The translations under genes were made by a program, and so were the position numbers. Source: DASVBE01 sp963770375 (GTDB taxonomy: Bacteria; Actinomycetota; Actinomycetes; Streptosporangiales; Streptosporangiaceae). Taken from it: a DNA stretch of 64,000 bases. Where the stretch lies: the NCBI GenBank assembly GCA_963770375.1, contig CAVYPM010000010.1:1-64000 (forward strand), in the 5' to 3' direction. Within the stretch, counting starts at the first letter, position 1, and each line of letters opens with the position of its first letter. The notes beneath the pieces were generated by a model. It was not told where the DNA came from and did not search any database. It saw nothing but the letters and a program-made list of their open reading frames with translations. Below, piece after piece: positions 53,751 through 62,862 of this stretch.

Positions 53751-53815
53751 GGCGTGGCTGCTCACCACGTGCCTGGCGCCGGGGATGGCGCCGCCGATCG
53801 CGAAATAATGACGGT

Positions 53816-54767
53816 ATGGCGGATGGAAGGGTCATGCTGGCCGGGGCTGGTCTGGGCAGTGCCCCGATGGGCGGCCAGGACTGGCAGCTGGACTGGGGTC
53901 CGAGCGACTGGGACGAGTCGGTGGCGGCGGTCCGGGCAGCGGTAGCGGCCGGGGCAGGGTGGATCGATACCGCACCGTTCTACGGCTGGGGCCGGGCGGA
54001 GGAGATCATCGGCACTGCGCTGGACGGGATGACCGTCCGGCCGCTGGTCCTGACCAAATGCGGCGACGTGCGCGGTCCCGACGGCCGCGTCGTGACGACC
54101 ACGGGCCCAGGTGATCCGCTCCGACGTGCGGGCCAGCCTGAAACGGCTGCGCTGCCCGGTCATCGACGTGGTCCAGTTGCATGACCCCGATCCTGGCGTC
54201 CCGATCGAGGAGTCGTGGCAGACGGTCTGCGACCTGATCGGCGAGGGGACCGTGCGGGCGGGCGGGCTGTCGAACCACCCCGTCGAGCTGATGGACCGTG
54301 CCCGTGCGGTCGGCCCGGTTAGCGTTGTGCAGCACCAGTACTCGCTGCTGCACCGCAGGCCGCAGGCCGACGGGGTGCTGGAGTGGTGCCGGCAGCACCA
54401 GGTGCCGTTTCTGGCGTGGTCCCCGCTGGCGTCGGGATTTCTGGCCGACGGCTTTGACCTGGCCGCGCTCGGCGCCGGCGACCTGCGCCGGGGCCTGCGG
54501 TGGGCCGATCCCGCCGTGCTCGACCTGGCCGCCCTTCGCCGTGACCTGTCCATGATCGCCTCCGGCGCGGGCCTGACAATGACCGCGCTGGCCGCCGGGT
54601 GGGTGCTCTCGCAGGGGGCACAGCCGATCATCGGGGCCCGGACCCCGGCCGAGGCCCGGCAGCTGGCAGCGTTCCGGCCGCTCCCGCCCGACGTGGCGGC
54701 CGCGGCACAGGCGGCGGCCGATGCTGCCTTCGCCTCAACCGGGCACTTCGGTCCTGCGCGCAGCTAG
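53816..54767 (+). CDS. Aldo/keto reductase, frameshifted
   Basis: Catalytic tetrad residues visible: Asp and Tyr in I-D-T-A-P-F-Y-G-W-G, Lys in V-L-T-K-C-G and His in V-Q-L-H-D-P-D. The N-terminal part from 53816 ends its frame near 54105; the rest (Q-V-I-R-S-D-V-R-A-S-L onward) is in the adjacent frame to 54767. The closing G-A-R-T-P-A-E-A-R-Q-L supplies the NADP-binding region. About 317 residues when joined, normal for bacterial AKRs. Shift at CCACGGGCCC. It shares an intergenic region, and so the KstR-like box, with the alcohol dehydrogenase gene. It overlaps the convergent LacI gene by four bases. Confidence 0.82.
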
Positions 54768-55768
54768 GGCGGGCCGGTGGAGCCGCGCTCGCACAGCCGC
54801 GGGGGCTGGACCGTGCGGCGGCGGTAGGGCTTCTGCTCGATCGCGGACAGGATCGTCCGGACCGCGGCCCGGACGATCCGGTCCACGTTCCAGTCCATGG
54901 TCGTGAGCGCCGGGGTCAGCAGCGCGGACATCGGGTGCCCGTCGTAGCCGGAGACCGACAGCTCGTCGGGGATGCGCAGGCCGAGCTCGCGGGCCGCCGC
55001 GTAGGCACCGTAGGCGATGGAGTCGGCGAAGCAGAACAGCGCGGTGGGCCGGTCGGTCTTGGTCAGCACCTCGCGGGCCGCTTCCGTGGCCTCCGCCAGC
55101 ACCGGCGGTGAGCTGATGATGCTCACGTCCAGGCCGAGCCGCTCGGCTTCCGCGGTGACCTGGATGTCGGCCGGCCGGTCCGGGGTGCTCGGCTGCGTCG
55201 GGGTCAGCACGCCGATCTGCCGGTGGCCGAGCTTGTGCAGGTGCGCCAGGGCGAGCGCGACACCGGCGCGGTTGTCGAACAGCACCTCGCCGGCCGCCCC
55301 GCCGCCCGGCAGCGCGTCGCCGATGGACACGATCGGCAGGCTCTGGGCGAGCTCTTCCCACCGCTCGTCGGACGGGTCGAGCGGCTGCACGATGAGGCCG
55401 TCGACCCGCTGGTCGCGCAGCTGGGCGGCGAGCCGGAGCTGGCGCTCGGGGTCGCCGGCCGCGTCCACCAGGAGCGCGTAGTTGTCCCGGGCGAGCAGCG
55501 CGCTGCCCAGGCCGACGCCGAGCAGCTGCTGCCACAGGTCCTCGAGCGAGCCGAACAGCAGACCGACCGTGCCGGTCCGGCCGCTGGCCAGGGCCCGGGC
55601 GATGCGGTCGACGTTGTAGCCCAGCTCGGCGGCGGCGCGGCGGACCCGCTCCTGCGTGTCCGGGGACGTCTGGATCCCCCGCAGGGCATACGAGACGGCG
55701 GCAGGTGACAGCCCCGTCGCTTCCGCCACCTCGCGTATCGTCGCGCGCTTGCGTTGCTGCGGCGCCAT
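54764..55768 (-). CDS. LacI-family transcriptional regulator
   Basis: 334 residues. The N-terminal HTH is TIREVAEATGLSPAAVSYALRG, with the hinge Y-N-V-D-R-I-A-R-A-L-A-S-G-R-T. The periplasmic-binding-protein-like domain follows (TVGLLFGSLEDLWQQLL, ...VDGLIVQPLDPSDERW, ...LSVSGYDGHPMSALLTPALTTMDWN). The ligand is probably a small sugar or sugar-like compound, unknown. Divergent from the amidohydrolase gene, with three LacI operators in the 185-base gap, so it most likely represses that operon and itself. Confidence 0.9.
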   Translation of the reverse strand: MAPQQRKRATIREVAEATGLSPAAVSYALRGIQTSPDTQERVRRAAAELGYNVDRIARALASGRTGTVGLLFGSLEDLWQQLLGVGLGSALLARDNYALLVDAAGDPERQLRLAAQLRDQRVDGLIVQPLDPSDERWEELAQSLPIVSIGDALPGGGAAGEVLFDNRAGVALALAHLHKLGHRQIGVLTPTQPSTPDRPADIQVTAEAERLGLDVSIISSPPVLAEATEAAREVLTKTDRPTALFCFADSIAYGAYAAARELGLRIPDELSVSGYDGHPMSALLTPALTTMDWNVDRIVRAAVRTILSAIEQKPYRRRTVQPPRLCERGSTGPP

Positions 55769-55849
55769 CGTCTCAGCCTAGGTTCCCGTGGCTGGCCAGC
55801 CTAACTGCCGCGCGGCCCGCGGCGCTCCGGCCCTTGACGGCAAGTCTCC

Positions 55850-55900
55850 TGAAGCGGTTCACTGAAACGCATAAGTGAACCGCTTCAGTGAACCGGATCA
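55850..55900. promoter_or_regulatory. Three LacI-type operators between the LacI and amidohydrolase genes
   Basis: TGAAGCGGTTCA (55850-55861), TGAACCGCTTCA (55876-55887) and TGAACCGGATCA (55889-55900) fit the LacI-family pattern TGAAnCGnTTCA. The first two are exact inverted copies extended to 14-base arms (TGAAGCGGTTCACT / AGTGAACCGCTTCA) with centres 26 bases apart; the third is 13 bases further. TTGACG lies at 55834. Confidence 0.78.
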
Positions 55901-55953
55901 GTATGCGCTGGCCTGGGCGGTTTCCACCGCGGCAACGAGCGTGAAGGAGGGCC

Positions 55954-56919
55954 GTGCACGTCGACGTCCACCAGCATGTCTGGCCGGGCTCGCTGGTCGA
56001 GGAGCTGCGTCGCCGGTCCCGGCCGCCGCGGCTCGACGGCTGGACGCTGATCACGGCCGGGGAGCCGCCGTTCGCCGTCGATCCCGCCGATCACGACGTG
56101 CGGCGCCGGGCCGCGCTGGCCGCCCGCGACGGTGCCGGCCTGGCCGTCGTCGGCCTGTCCAGCCCGCTGGGCATCGAGTACCTGGACCCGGCGGACGCCG
56201 GGCCGCTGCTGCGCGCCTACCACCACGGGGTCGCCGGGCTGGGCGAGACGTTCGCCGGCTGGGCCGCGGCGTGCCTGACCGAGATCGATGCGCCCGGCCT
56301 GGCGCGGCTGCTCGACCGGGGGTTCGTCGGGCTTCAGCTGCCGGCCACCGCGCTGGCCGACGAGGCCGGCTACCGCCGGTGCGGGCCGCTGCTCGACGTG
56401 CTCGCCGGGCGGGACCGGCCGCTGTTCATTCATCCCGGGCCGGCCGGGCCCGGGGCCAGCGGCGACCGCGGCCCGTGCTGGTGGGCCGCCGTGGTCCCGT
56501 ACGTTCAGCAGATGCACGCGGCCTGGTTCGCGTTCCGGGCCTGGGGCCGGCCGGCCTACCCGCGGCTGCGGGTCTGCTTCACCGCGCTGGCCGGGCTGGC
56601 CCCGCTGCACGGCGAGCGGCTCGCCGCCCGGGGCGGCACCGACCCGCTGACCAGGGGGATCATCGACCCCGGCATGTTCGTGGAAACGTCGAGCTACGGC
56701 CACCGCGCGGTGGATGCCGTGCTCCGGGTGCTCGGCGTCGACGCGCTGGTCCTCGGTTCCGACCGGCCGTACGCGGAGCCGCTGCCCACGGCCGGGCTGG
56801 GCGCTGCGGTGCACCACGCGATCCGCGTGGCCAACCCGGCCCGGTTGCTGCACGGTGACCCGCCGCCGCCCGGCCCGCTTGCCCGCGACGTCCGGCTCCC
56901 CCAGGACGCCGGCGTCTGA
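55954..56919 (+). CDS. Amidohydrolase (TIM-barrel metal-dependent hydrolase)
   Basis: 321 residues from a GTG behind AAGGAGGG. Metal-binding start H-V-D-V-H6-Q-H8-V-W; later F-I-H-P-G-P supplies a barrel His and G-S-D-R-P-Y-A-E-P the catalytic Asp, as in the PF04909 group that includes decarboxylating amidohydrolases. Substrate unknown. It precedes the cysteine-dioxygenase-like gene by 31 bases and lies under the three LacI operators, so the pair probably forms one inducible unit. Confidence 0.86.
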   Translation: MHVDVHQHVWPGSLVEELRRRSRPPRLDGWTLITAGEPPFAVDPADHDVRRRAALAARDGAGLAVVGLSSPLGIEYLDPADAGPLLRAYHHGVAGLGETFAGWAAACLTEIDAPGLARLLDRGFVGLQLPATALADEAGYRRCGPLLDVLAGRDRPLFIHPGPAGPGASGDRGPCWWAAVVPYVQQMHAAWFAFRAWGRPAYPRLRVCFTALAGLAPLHGERLAARGGTDPLTRGIIDPGMFVETSSYGHRAVDAVLRVLGVDALVLGSDRPYAEPLPTAGLGAAVHHAIRVANPARLLHGDPPPPGPLARDVRLPQDAGV

Positions 56920-56950
56920 TCATCCCTTACCAGCGAGAGGAGTGACCGCA

Positions 56951-57475
56951 GTGACCTTTCCCGCCCTGCCTGCCCGGTATCTCGATCAGGACGAGCTGAC
57001 CGCGCTCGTCGACGACCTGGCTGCCCGCCCGGAAGCGTGGCGTGATCAGGTCACGACCGCCGGAGGCACCCGGCACTTCGCGTCCCTGCACCGCGACGAG
57101 TACGTGGACGTCTGGCTCATCTGCTGGTCCCCGGGCAACGACACCGGGTGGCACGACCACGACCTGTCGTCCGGTGCGGTCCGCGTGGTCCGCGGCGAGA
57201 TCACCGAGTCCTGCCCCCGGATCGGCGGCGCGCACACCCGGGCGGTCGTCCCCGCGGGCCAGTCGTTCTCGTTCGGGCCGGACCACATTCACCGGCTGAC
57301 CGACGAGGCCGACCAGGCGGTCTCGCTGCACGCCTACTCGCCGCCGCTGTGGAGGCTCGGCCAGTACACCATCGACGACGACGGGGTCCTGCGCCGGATC
57401 TCAGCCTGCTACGCGGACGAGCTCCGCCCGCTCGGCGCGCCGTCCGCCGGCCAGCCCGCCGCCCAGCCCGTCTAA
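56951..57475 (+). CDS. Cysteine-dioxygenase-family cupin protein
   Basis: 174 residues; the GTG at 56951 is chosen because GAGAGG sits about 10 bases upstream, while a second GTG at 56942 is too close to it. Iron ligands H68 and H70 in G-W-H-D-H-D and H112/H114 in P-D-H-I-H give the 3-His arrangement of thiol dioxygenases; E83 in R-G-E-I follows. It would oxidise cysteine or a related thiol (mercaptopropionate, mercaptosuccinate) to the sulfinate. Pairing with an amidohydrolase under a LacI regulator suggests a sulfur-compound catabolic unit. Confidence 0.85.
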   Translation: MTFPALPARYLDQDELTALVDDLAARPEAWRDQVTTAGGTRHFASLHRDEYVDVWLICWSPGNDTGWHDHDLSSGAVRVVRGEITESCPRIGGAHTRAVVPAGQSFSFGPDHIHRLTDEADQAVSLHAYSPPLWRLGQYTIDDDGVLRRISACYADELRPLGAPSAGQPAAQPV

Positions 57476-57533
57476 CTCGTCCAGCCGCGGCGCTCCGCCC
57501 GGCCGGGCCCGTGCGGGGCGAGCGGATACAGAG

Positions 57534-57550
57534 CTAGAACGTGTTCCAGT
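57534..57550. promoter_or_regulatory. KstR-like operator (copy 2)
   Basis: CTAGAACGTGTTCCAGT, identical to 53734-53750. It stands 141 bases upstream of the LGFP protein gene and 59 bases after the dioxygenase gene. TnnAACnnGTTnnA is satisfied. Confidence 0.62.
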
Positions 57551-57690
57551 GCGCTGCGGCCCGCTGGGCGGGTTTGCGGCCGCGGGCCGGTATCTGGCTG
57601 GCCCGCCGCTCCCCTACTGCGGAAAGAGGCGCTCCTGCGGCGCCCGCAAGAGGCGGGCCGGCGGGGGCCTCGGTGGAGGGGAGAACGACC

Positions 57691-58226
57691 ATGACCGAGG
57701 TAATAGGCGCGATCGCGGAGAAGTGGCAGGCGATGGGCGGCGCGGCCGGATTCGGCGAGCCAGCGGATATCGAGCGGCCGACCTTCGACGGTGTGGGCCG
57801 GTCCCAGCCGTTCAGCGGGGGCAAGCTCATCGTCTGGCACCCTCAGCTGGGCGCCTTCGAGGTCCACGGCGCGATCGCGGCCAGGTGGCTGTCGCTGGGC
57901 CGGGAGCAGTGGGCCTATCCCACGACCGATGAGCTGGGCACCCCCGACGGAGCGGGGACGCTTCAACCACTTCGCCGCGATGCAACTCGCTGGCCACCCG
58001 GTCGCGTCGATCTACTGGACGCCGCAAACCGCGGCCCACGAGGTGCACGGGGCCATCAGGGACCATGCCGGGCCAGGGCTTCGAGCGCGGGCCGGTCGGC
58101 TTCCCGACGAGCGACGAGCACGGCTCATCGGTGCCCGGCGGGCGGCGCAACGAGTTCGAGCACGGCTTCATCGACTGGACCGCCCAGCGCGGCGCCCAGG
58201 TACACGGGCCGACGAGCTTCGACTGA
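57691..58226 (+). pseudogene. LGFP-repeat protein with two frameshifts
   Basis: ATG at 57691 behind GGAGGGGAGAA. Three LGFP-type repeats can be traced: KWQAMGGAAGFGEPAD, RWLSLGREQWAYPTTDE and G-Q-G-F-E-R-G-P-V-G-F-P-T-S-D-E, each followed by a phenylalanine-rich strand and H-G-A-I or similar. The frame is lost near 57960, at one G too many in GGGG, and again near 58060. Joined, the protein is about 178 residues. LGFP repeats anchor proteins to mycolic or cell-wall material in actinobacteria, but this one has no signal peptide. Confidence 0.7.
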
Positions 58227-58292
58227 GCCGCACGGAGTAGATTTCTCGCCCCGGGCCGCAACCAAACGGGATGCCGGGCGCATCTAGTGGTC

Positions 58293-59391
58293 ATGAACCC
58301 TGCGATGACCGACGATCAGCCCGAGCCCGGGAACCCGCCGGCCCGCCGCCGCGGCCGCAGGCTGACCCGCTGGCGCCGGGCCGGCACCGCCAGGCATCTC
58401 GGTGCTGGCCGTCGCCGCAACTGCGGTCCTCACCGTGGGCACCGGACCGGCCCGGCCCGCGGCTGTCCGGGCCCCGGCTGGGCCGGCCGCGCTGCGCCAC
58501 TTCAACCCGCTGGTCCCGTATATCTCGTTCGGCTGGCTGCCGGCCGGCCAGAAGCTCGTGGCCGGCGACACGCGCCCGGAGCTGCAGGCCCTGGTAGCGG
58601 GGCGGCACAGCTGGACGGACCAGTCCGTCTGGGACCTCGTGGTCTACGCGGCCGGCCAGTGCCGTCTTACCGGCCAGGCCGCGCAGCTGACCTGTTCCAC
58701 CCCGGCCCTGGAGGGTCTCACCGCCACGATCACCAGGCCCGCGCCGGCGGTGCGCGGCCACCGCGCCTTCTGGGCCGGCCCGTACCTGATCTGGCAGTAC
58801 GCCCGCGGCGGCTGGGCCGCGCTGACGCTGCCCTACCCCGCCGACATCCCGAGGCTGGCCACGCCGGCCCAGCTCAGGAAGGCACGGCACCAGGCCCGGC
58901 GGATCGCCGCGCACGTCCGGTACGGCGCCGCCACGCCGCCGCTGCTGTTCCCCGTCCAGCTGCGGAACCTGCCCCGCAAGTGGCGGGTGGGCAGCGTGTT
59001 CTACCTGCCGGAGGGCCACGTCTTCCGGGCCGAGCGGTTCGCGCTGACCGCCGGCACCCCCAACCTGGGCGCTGACGGCGGCCTGGAATACCAGCGGAAC
59101 CTTCCGTACTTCTCGAACATCGACCCGGCCGCCGCCACGCACCGGCGTTTCTGCTTCCGCTCCCCCGGCTCGGTCGTGAGGATCATCAACGGCCACCGGG
59201 TGATCCTGTCCCACCGGTTCAGCGGCGCCCTGTCCCGGCAGGACCTGTGCGCCGGCCACGCCGCCGGCCTGGACTTGTATATCAGCGAGTTCGGCACCCA
59301 TCCCCCGGTCAGCCTGGCCGCCCTGTTCCGGCACCATCTGCGCCTGCTCGGCGACCGCCCCGCCCGCTGGACCGCCGTGCCCGTCACCTAA
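58293..59391 (+). CDS. Membrane-anchored hypothetical protein, N-terminal frameshift
   Basis: Possible start ATG at 58293 gives a basic cytoplasmic leader (RRRGRRLTRWRRAG); near 58395 the frame shifts and from V-L-A-V-A-A-T-A-V-L-T-V-G (GTG at 58402) the frame is open to 59391. The hydrophobic segment is an anchor or signal. The exported part is about 310 residues with several Trp, Tyr and paired Cys (CRLTGQAAQLTC), and ends S-E-F-G-T-H-P-P-V-S-L. No family recognised. Convergent with PhzF. Confidence 0.65.
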
Positions 59392-60313
59392 GCCGGGCGC
59401 TGGTCAGGCGGGCTGGTCCCGGCACTGCCGCGGGCAGGCTCCGCAGGGATCCCGTCGCGACCATCGCGACGTGGCCGCCGACGAGAACCGTTTCCACGTC
59501 GACGTTGCCGCCCTGGCCGCCACTCGCCCCGCGGCTCGACCTGGAGCTGGCTGGGCCGGCCGGTGAACCGCCCCTGGTGCAGCACGAACGGCTGGTTCAG
59601 CGCGACCCGGCCGGCCCGGGCCAGGTACGCCCCGGCCGTGCCGGCCGCGCTGCCGGTGGCGACGTCCTCGACAGCGCCGTCGTTGGTCCAGTGCCGCCCC
59701 TCCAGGGCGTCCGGGTCGAGCAGGTAGGAGTACTGGGCGCCGACCGCCGCCAGACGGCCGGCGAAGTCCGCGGCGGTGATCGCGACGCGGGCCAGCGCCG
59801 CCGCGGTCACCGGGATCACCAGGTAGCGCAGGCCGGTCGAGACCACGGCCGGGTCGAGGCCCGGCACCAGGTCGGCCTCGCTGAGCCCAAGCCCGTCCAG
59901 GACCGGGGCCACCTCGGCGCCCGCGATAACCCGCCCGAACTCCGGCCGGCCCTGGTCGAGCGTCCCGCGGAACCCGGCCGCATCGCGGGTGGTCTGCACG
60001 GTCACGGTCTTGGCCGGCAGTTCGATCGTCCACTGCCGGGCCGGGTCGCCGCCGAGACGGTCGTGCAGCACCGCCGCCGCCCCCAGCAGCGGGTGACCGG
60101 CGAAGTCAAGCTCCTCGATCTGGTCGAAAACCCGGGCCCGCCAGCGGGTCCCGTCCGCGCCCGGCGCCAGGAAGATGCTCTCGAAGTGCCGGAACTCCTG
60201 GGTGATCGCGAGCATCTGGCCGGCCGGCAGCGGCCGCCCCCGGTCATGAAGACCGTCACGCTGTTGCCCGTGAACGGCGCCTCGGCGAACACGTCCGCAT
60301 GCTGGAAGTCCAT
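59384..60313 (-). CDS. PhzF-family isomerase/epimerase, two frameshifts
   Basis: Start M-D-F-Q-H-A-D-V-F-A-E-A-P-F-T-G-N at 60313, the typical PhzF opening. Near 60240, in a five-G run, the frame shifts into P-L-P-A-G-Q-M-L-A-I-T-Q-E-F-R-H-F-E-S-I-F, with the catalytic Glu. The core is intact (G-H-P-L-L-G-A-A-A; E-D-V-A-T-G-S-A-A-G). Near 59510 it shifts again; the family ending G-G-N-V-D-V-E-T-V-L-V-G-G-H-V follows in the next frame to a stop at 59384. About 309 residues repaired. It may act as an isomerase on a small acidic compound. Divergent from the MocR regulator. Confidence 0.82.
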
Positions 60314-60347
60314 GCCGCCACGGTCGCACCCCGCCACGCGATCCAGC

Positions 60348-60372
60348 AGTCCACTTTCGCTTAAAGTGGACT
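60348..60372. promoter_or_regulatory. Perfect palindrome between phzF and mocR
   Basis: AGTCCACTTT (60348-60357), CGCTT, AAAGTGGACT (60363-60372): 10-base arms, five-base spacer. It ends one base before the MocR ATG and 35 bases from the PhzF start, so one site could control both divergent genes. The MocR message would be leaderless or start inside the palindrome. Confidence 0.72.
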
Positions 60373-60373
60373 C

Positions 60374-61774
60374 ATGCCCGAGCCGGCCCCGCGCCCGCGG
60401 GACACCTCCGTCACCCACGAGGTGGCCGCCACGCTCCGGGGACTCATGACCCGCGGCGAGCTCCGCCCCGGCATGCGCCTGCCCTCCGAGCGGGCCCTCG
60501 CCGCACGGCTCTCGGTAAGCAGGGTTACGGTGGTCCGCGCGCTGGCCAGGCTCCGTCACGAGGGCCTCGTTCACACCCGTCACGGGTCCGGCACGTTCGT
60601 GGCCACGTCCGACCGGCTGATCGACACGGTGGCCGCCCGCCAGGACCGCGCCGCGCCGGCCGCCGTGGCCGGCGCGGACGCGCTCGACCTGCGCTGGGCG
60701 ACCACTGCCGGGCCGGCCGACCTGGCTGATGTGGTCCACGCCGCGGTCCGCGACGCCCTGCCGGCGGCGCTGCGCGGTGACGGGGCCACCAGCGGCAGCC
60801 TCGGCGGGCTCACCGAACTGCTGGCCGGTTACCTCACCGGGTCCGGCCTGCCCACCGGGCCCGGCCAGCTGACGCTCACCTCCGGGGCCATCACCGGCCT
60901 GAGCCTGGTCCTCGACGTGGCCGGTGCCGCAGGCCGTCTGGCGGTGACCGAATCACCCACCTACCCGGGGGCGCTGCGCATCCTGTCTCGCCGTGGCCGG
61001 CGAACCCGCGGCTGGCCCGCCGGCCCGCGCCGGCTGGGACCCCGGCCACCTGGCCCGCCTGCTCCGGGCCGGCTCACCCGGCGTGCTCTACGTCCAGCCT
61101 GACGGCCACAACCCGACCGGCGCCACCATGCCGGCCGCGGCCCGGGACGCCGCCGCCCGCGCCGCCGCCGCGGGCTGGCTGGTCGTGACCGACGAGACGA
61201 TGCGGCCACTGCACCTGGCCGGCGACCGGGGCCCCTCGCTGGCCGCGATCGACCACCGGGTCATCGTCGTCTCCTCGCTGAGCAAGACCGTGTGGGGCGG
61301 GCTGCGCCTGGGCTGGATCCGCGCCCCGGCCGCCCTCACCCGGCAGCTGCGCGCCGCCGCCGCCGCGACCGGCGCCGGCCCCAGCGCGCTCGACCAGATC
61401 ACCGCCGCCCGGCTGCTGCCGACGCTGGATCAGGTCATCCAGCGGCGCACCCGGCTGCTCGCCGAGAACCTCCAGTACCTGGAACACCGCCTCCGGAGCC
61501 TGGCCGCCGCCGGAGCCACCATCCGCTGGTCCCACCCGGCCGGCGGCATCACCCTGTGGCTCGACCTGCACCCCCGCTCCTCCTACGAGGTGGTCAGGGG
61601 ATGCGCCCGCCTCGGCGTCCTCCTCGAACCCGCCTCCACCTACGCCGTCGACGGCCGCGACGACCGTCACCTGCGGATCCCGTTCACGCTCCCGCCGCCC
61701 GCGCTCGACCAGGTCGCCGATACCCTCGCCGCGATTCTGTTATGTCGCACCGCGATGTCACGATGGGGTCATGA
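60374..61774 (+). CDS. MocR-type regulator (GntR HTH plus aminotransferase domain), frameshifted
   Basis: The N-terminal GntR HTH (VAATLRGLMTRGELRPGMRLPSERALAARLSVSRVTVVRAL) is followed by a fold-type I aminotransferase domain. At about 60990 the frame shifts (V-A-G-E-P-A-A-G onward), then continues through Y-V-Q-P-D-G-H-N-P-T-G, V-T-D-E-T and the PLP-lysine motif S-S-L-S-K-T-V-W-G-G. The normal C-terminus is near 61742; a second shift would place the stop at 61774, overlapping the next ATG. MocR proteins sense PLP or an amino compound. A neighbouring PhzF gene and a shared palindrome suggest it controls phzF. Confidence 0.84.
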
Positions 61775-62241
61775 GCCAGCAGCGGTTCAGCGCCCGCGTC
61801 ACTCCCGGTCCCCGGAGCCGTGGGGTCATCGCGGTCCCGTTCGACCCCGACGCTGCGTGGGGTGCGAAGGCCGAGCACCCGGTCGGCGGCACGATCGACG
61901 GCCAGTGCGTCCGCGGCACGCTCACGCCGGACGAAGGCGGCTGGGCGTTCACGGTCTCCCCGATGTGGATGCGCGACGCGGGCGTCGAGGCCGGCACGGA
62001 CGTGACCGTCGAACTGTCGCCAGAAGGCCCGCAGCGCCAGGATCTGGCCGAGGACCTCGCCGCCGCGCTGGAGGCCAGCCCGGCCGCCGCCGCCTTCTTT
62101 GACACGCTGGCGCAGTTCTACCGCAAGGCCTACCTCCGCTACATCGACGCCACGACCCGCCGTCCCGAGCTTCGCGCGGCGCGCATCGCCGAGGTCGTGG
62201 ACCTGCTCGCGGCCGGGGTCAAGCAACGGCCCCGGCCCTAG
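61771..62241 (+). CDS. DUF1905/YdeI-like (OmpD-associated) protein
   Basis: 156 residues. The N-terminal DUF1905 barrel (RGVIAVPFDPDAAWG, then GGTIDGQCVRGTLTPDEGGWAFTVSPMWMRDAGVEAGTDVTVEL) is followed by the YdeI-type helical tail (DLAAALEASPAAAAFFDTLAQFYRKAYLRYIDATTRRPELRAARIAEVVDLLAAG). This two-part arrangement is conserved in many bacteria, but the molecular function is not established. Its ATG overlaps the probable MocR stop. Confidence 0.86.
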   Translation: MSQQRFSARVTPGPRSRGVIAVPFDPDAAWGAKAEHPVGGTIDGQCVRGTLTPDEGGWAFTVSPMWMRDAGVEAGTDVTVELSPEGPQRQDLAEDLAAALEASPAAAAFFDTLAQFYRKAYLRYIDATTRRPELRAARIAEVVDLLAAGVKQRPRP

Positions 62242-62301
62242 GAAAGGGCCCGCTTCGCCGCGGCGGTGAACCCGTTGCCACCGGAACGCAATAGAGAACC
62301 G

Positions 62302-62862
62302 ATGGACGACGATGCGCTGATCGCCGCGCTGGCCGGCGGTGACGACACCGCGCTGCGGGAGCTCTTCACCCGGCACGCGCCGTGGCTGGCGGCCCGGCTG
62401 CGCGCCATCCTGCCCGCGGCCGACGTGGAGGACGTCCTGCAGGAGAGCTTCCTCGCGGTCTGGCGGGGGGCGCACCACTACCGGCCGGAGGGCTCGGCCG
62501 GCGGCTGGCTGTGGGGGATCACCCGGCGGCAGGCGGCGCTGTGGCTGCGCCGCCGCGGCCCGGAGGGGGTGCCGCTGGCCGCCCTCGACGCCCTCGCCTG
62601 CCACGGCGGCCAGCCCGCGGACGACCCGGCGGAGGCCGCGGTGTCCCGGGCGGAGCTCGCCGCGGCGGTCCGGGCGCTCGGCCCCGAGGGCAGCACGGCA
62701 CAGGAGGTCTGGCGGCTGATGTACCTGGAGGACCGGCCGGTCACCGAGGTGGCCGGGCTGATGGGCGTGCCCGAGGGCACCGTGAAGAGCCGCGCTCACC
62801 GGGTCCGGCAGCTCATGCGCGCGGTGCTGCGGCCGCCGGCGCGGGACGGAGGCGGACGATGA
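62302..62862 (+). CDS. ECF-type RNA polymerase sigma factor
   Basis: 186 residues from the ATG at 62302 (AGAGAA upstream); an in-frame GTG at 62266 is an alternative. Region 2 (LRELFTRHAPWLAARLRAILPAADVEDVLQESFLAVWR) and region 4 (VWRLMYLEDRPVTEVAGLMGVPEGTVKSRAHRVRQLM) are clear; the linker is short. The stop overlaps the following membrane protein gene (ATGA), which takes the position where an anti-sigma factor is usually found, and an ABC ATPase gene follows, so this is a sigma-controlled transport unit. Confidence 0.9.
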   Translation: MDDDALIAALAGGDDTALRELFTRHAPWLAARLRAILPAADVEDVLQESFLAVWRGAHHYRPEGSAGGWLWGITRRQAALWLRRRGPEGVPLAALDALACHGGQPADDPAEAAVSRAELAAAVRALGPEGSTAQEVWRLMYLEDRPVTEVAGLMGVPEGTVKSRAHRVRQLMRAVLRPPARDGGGR

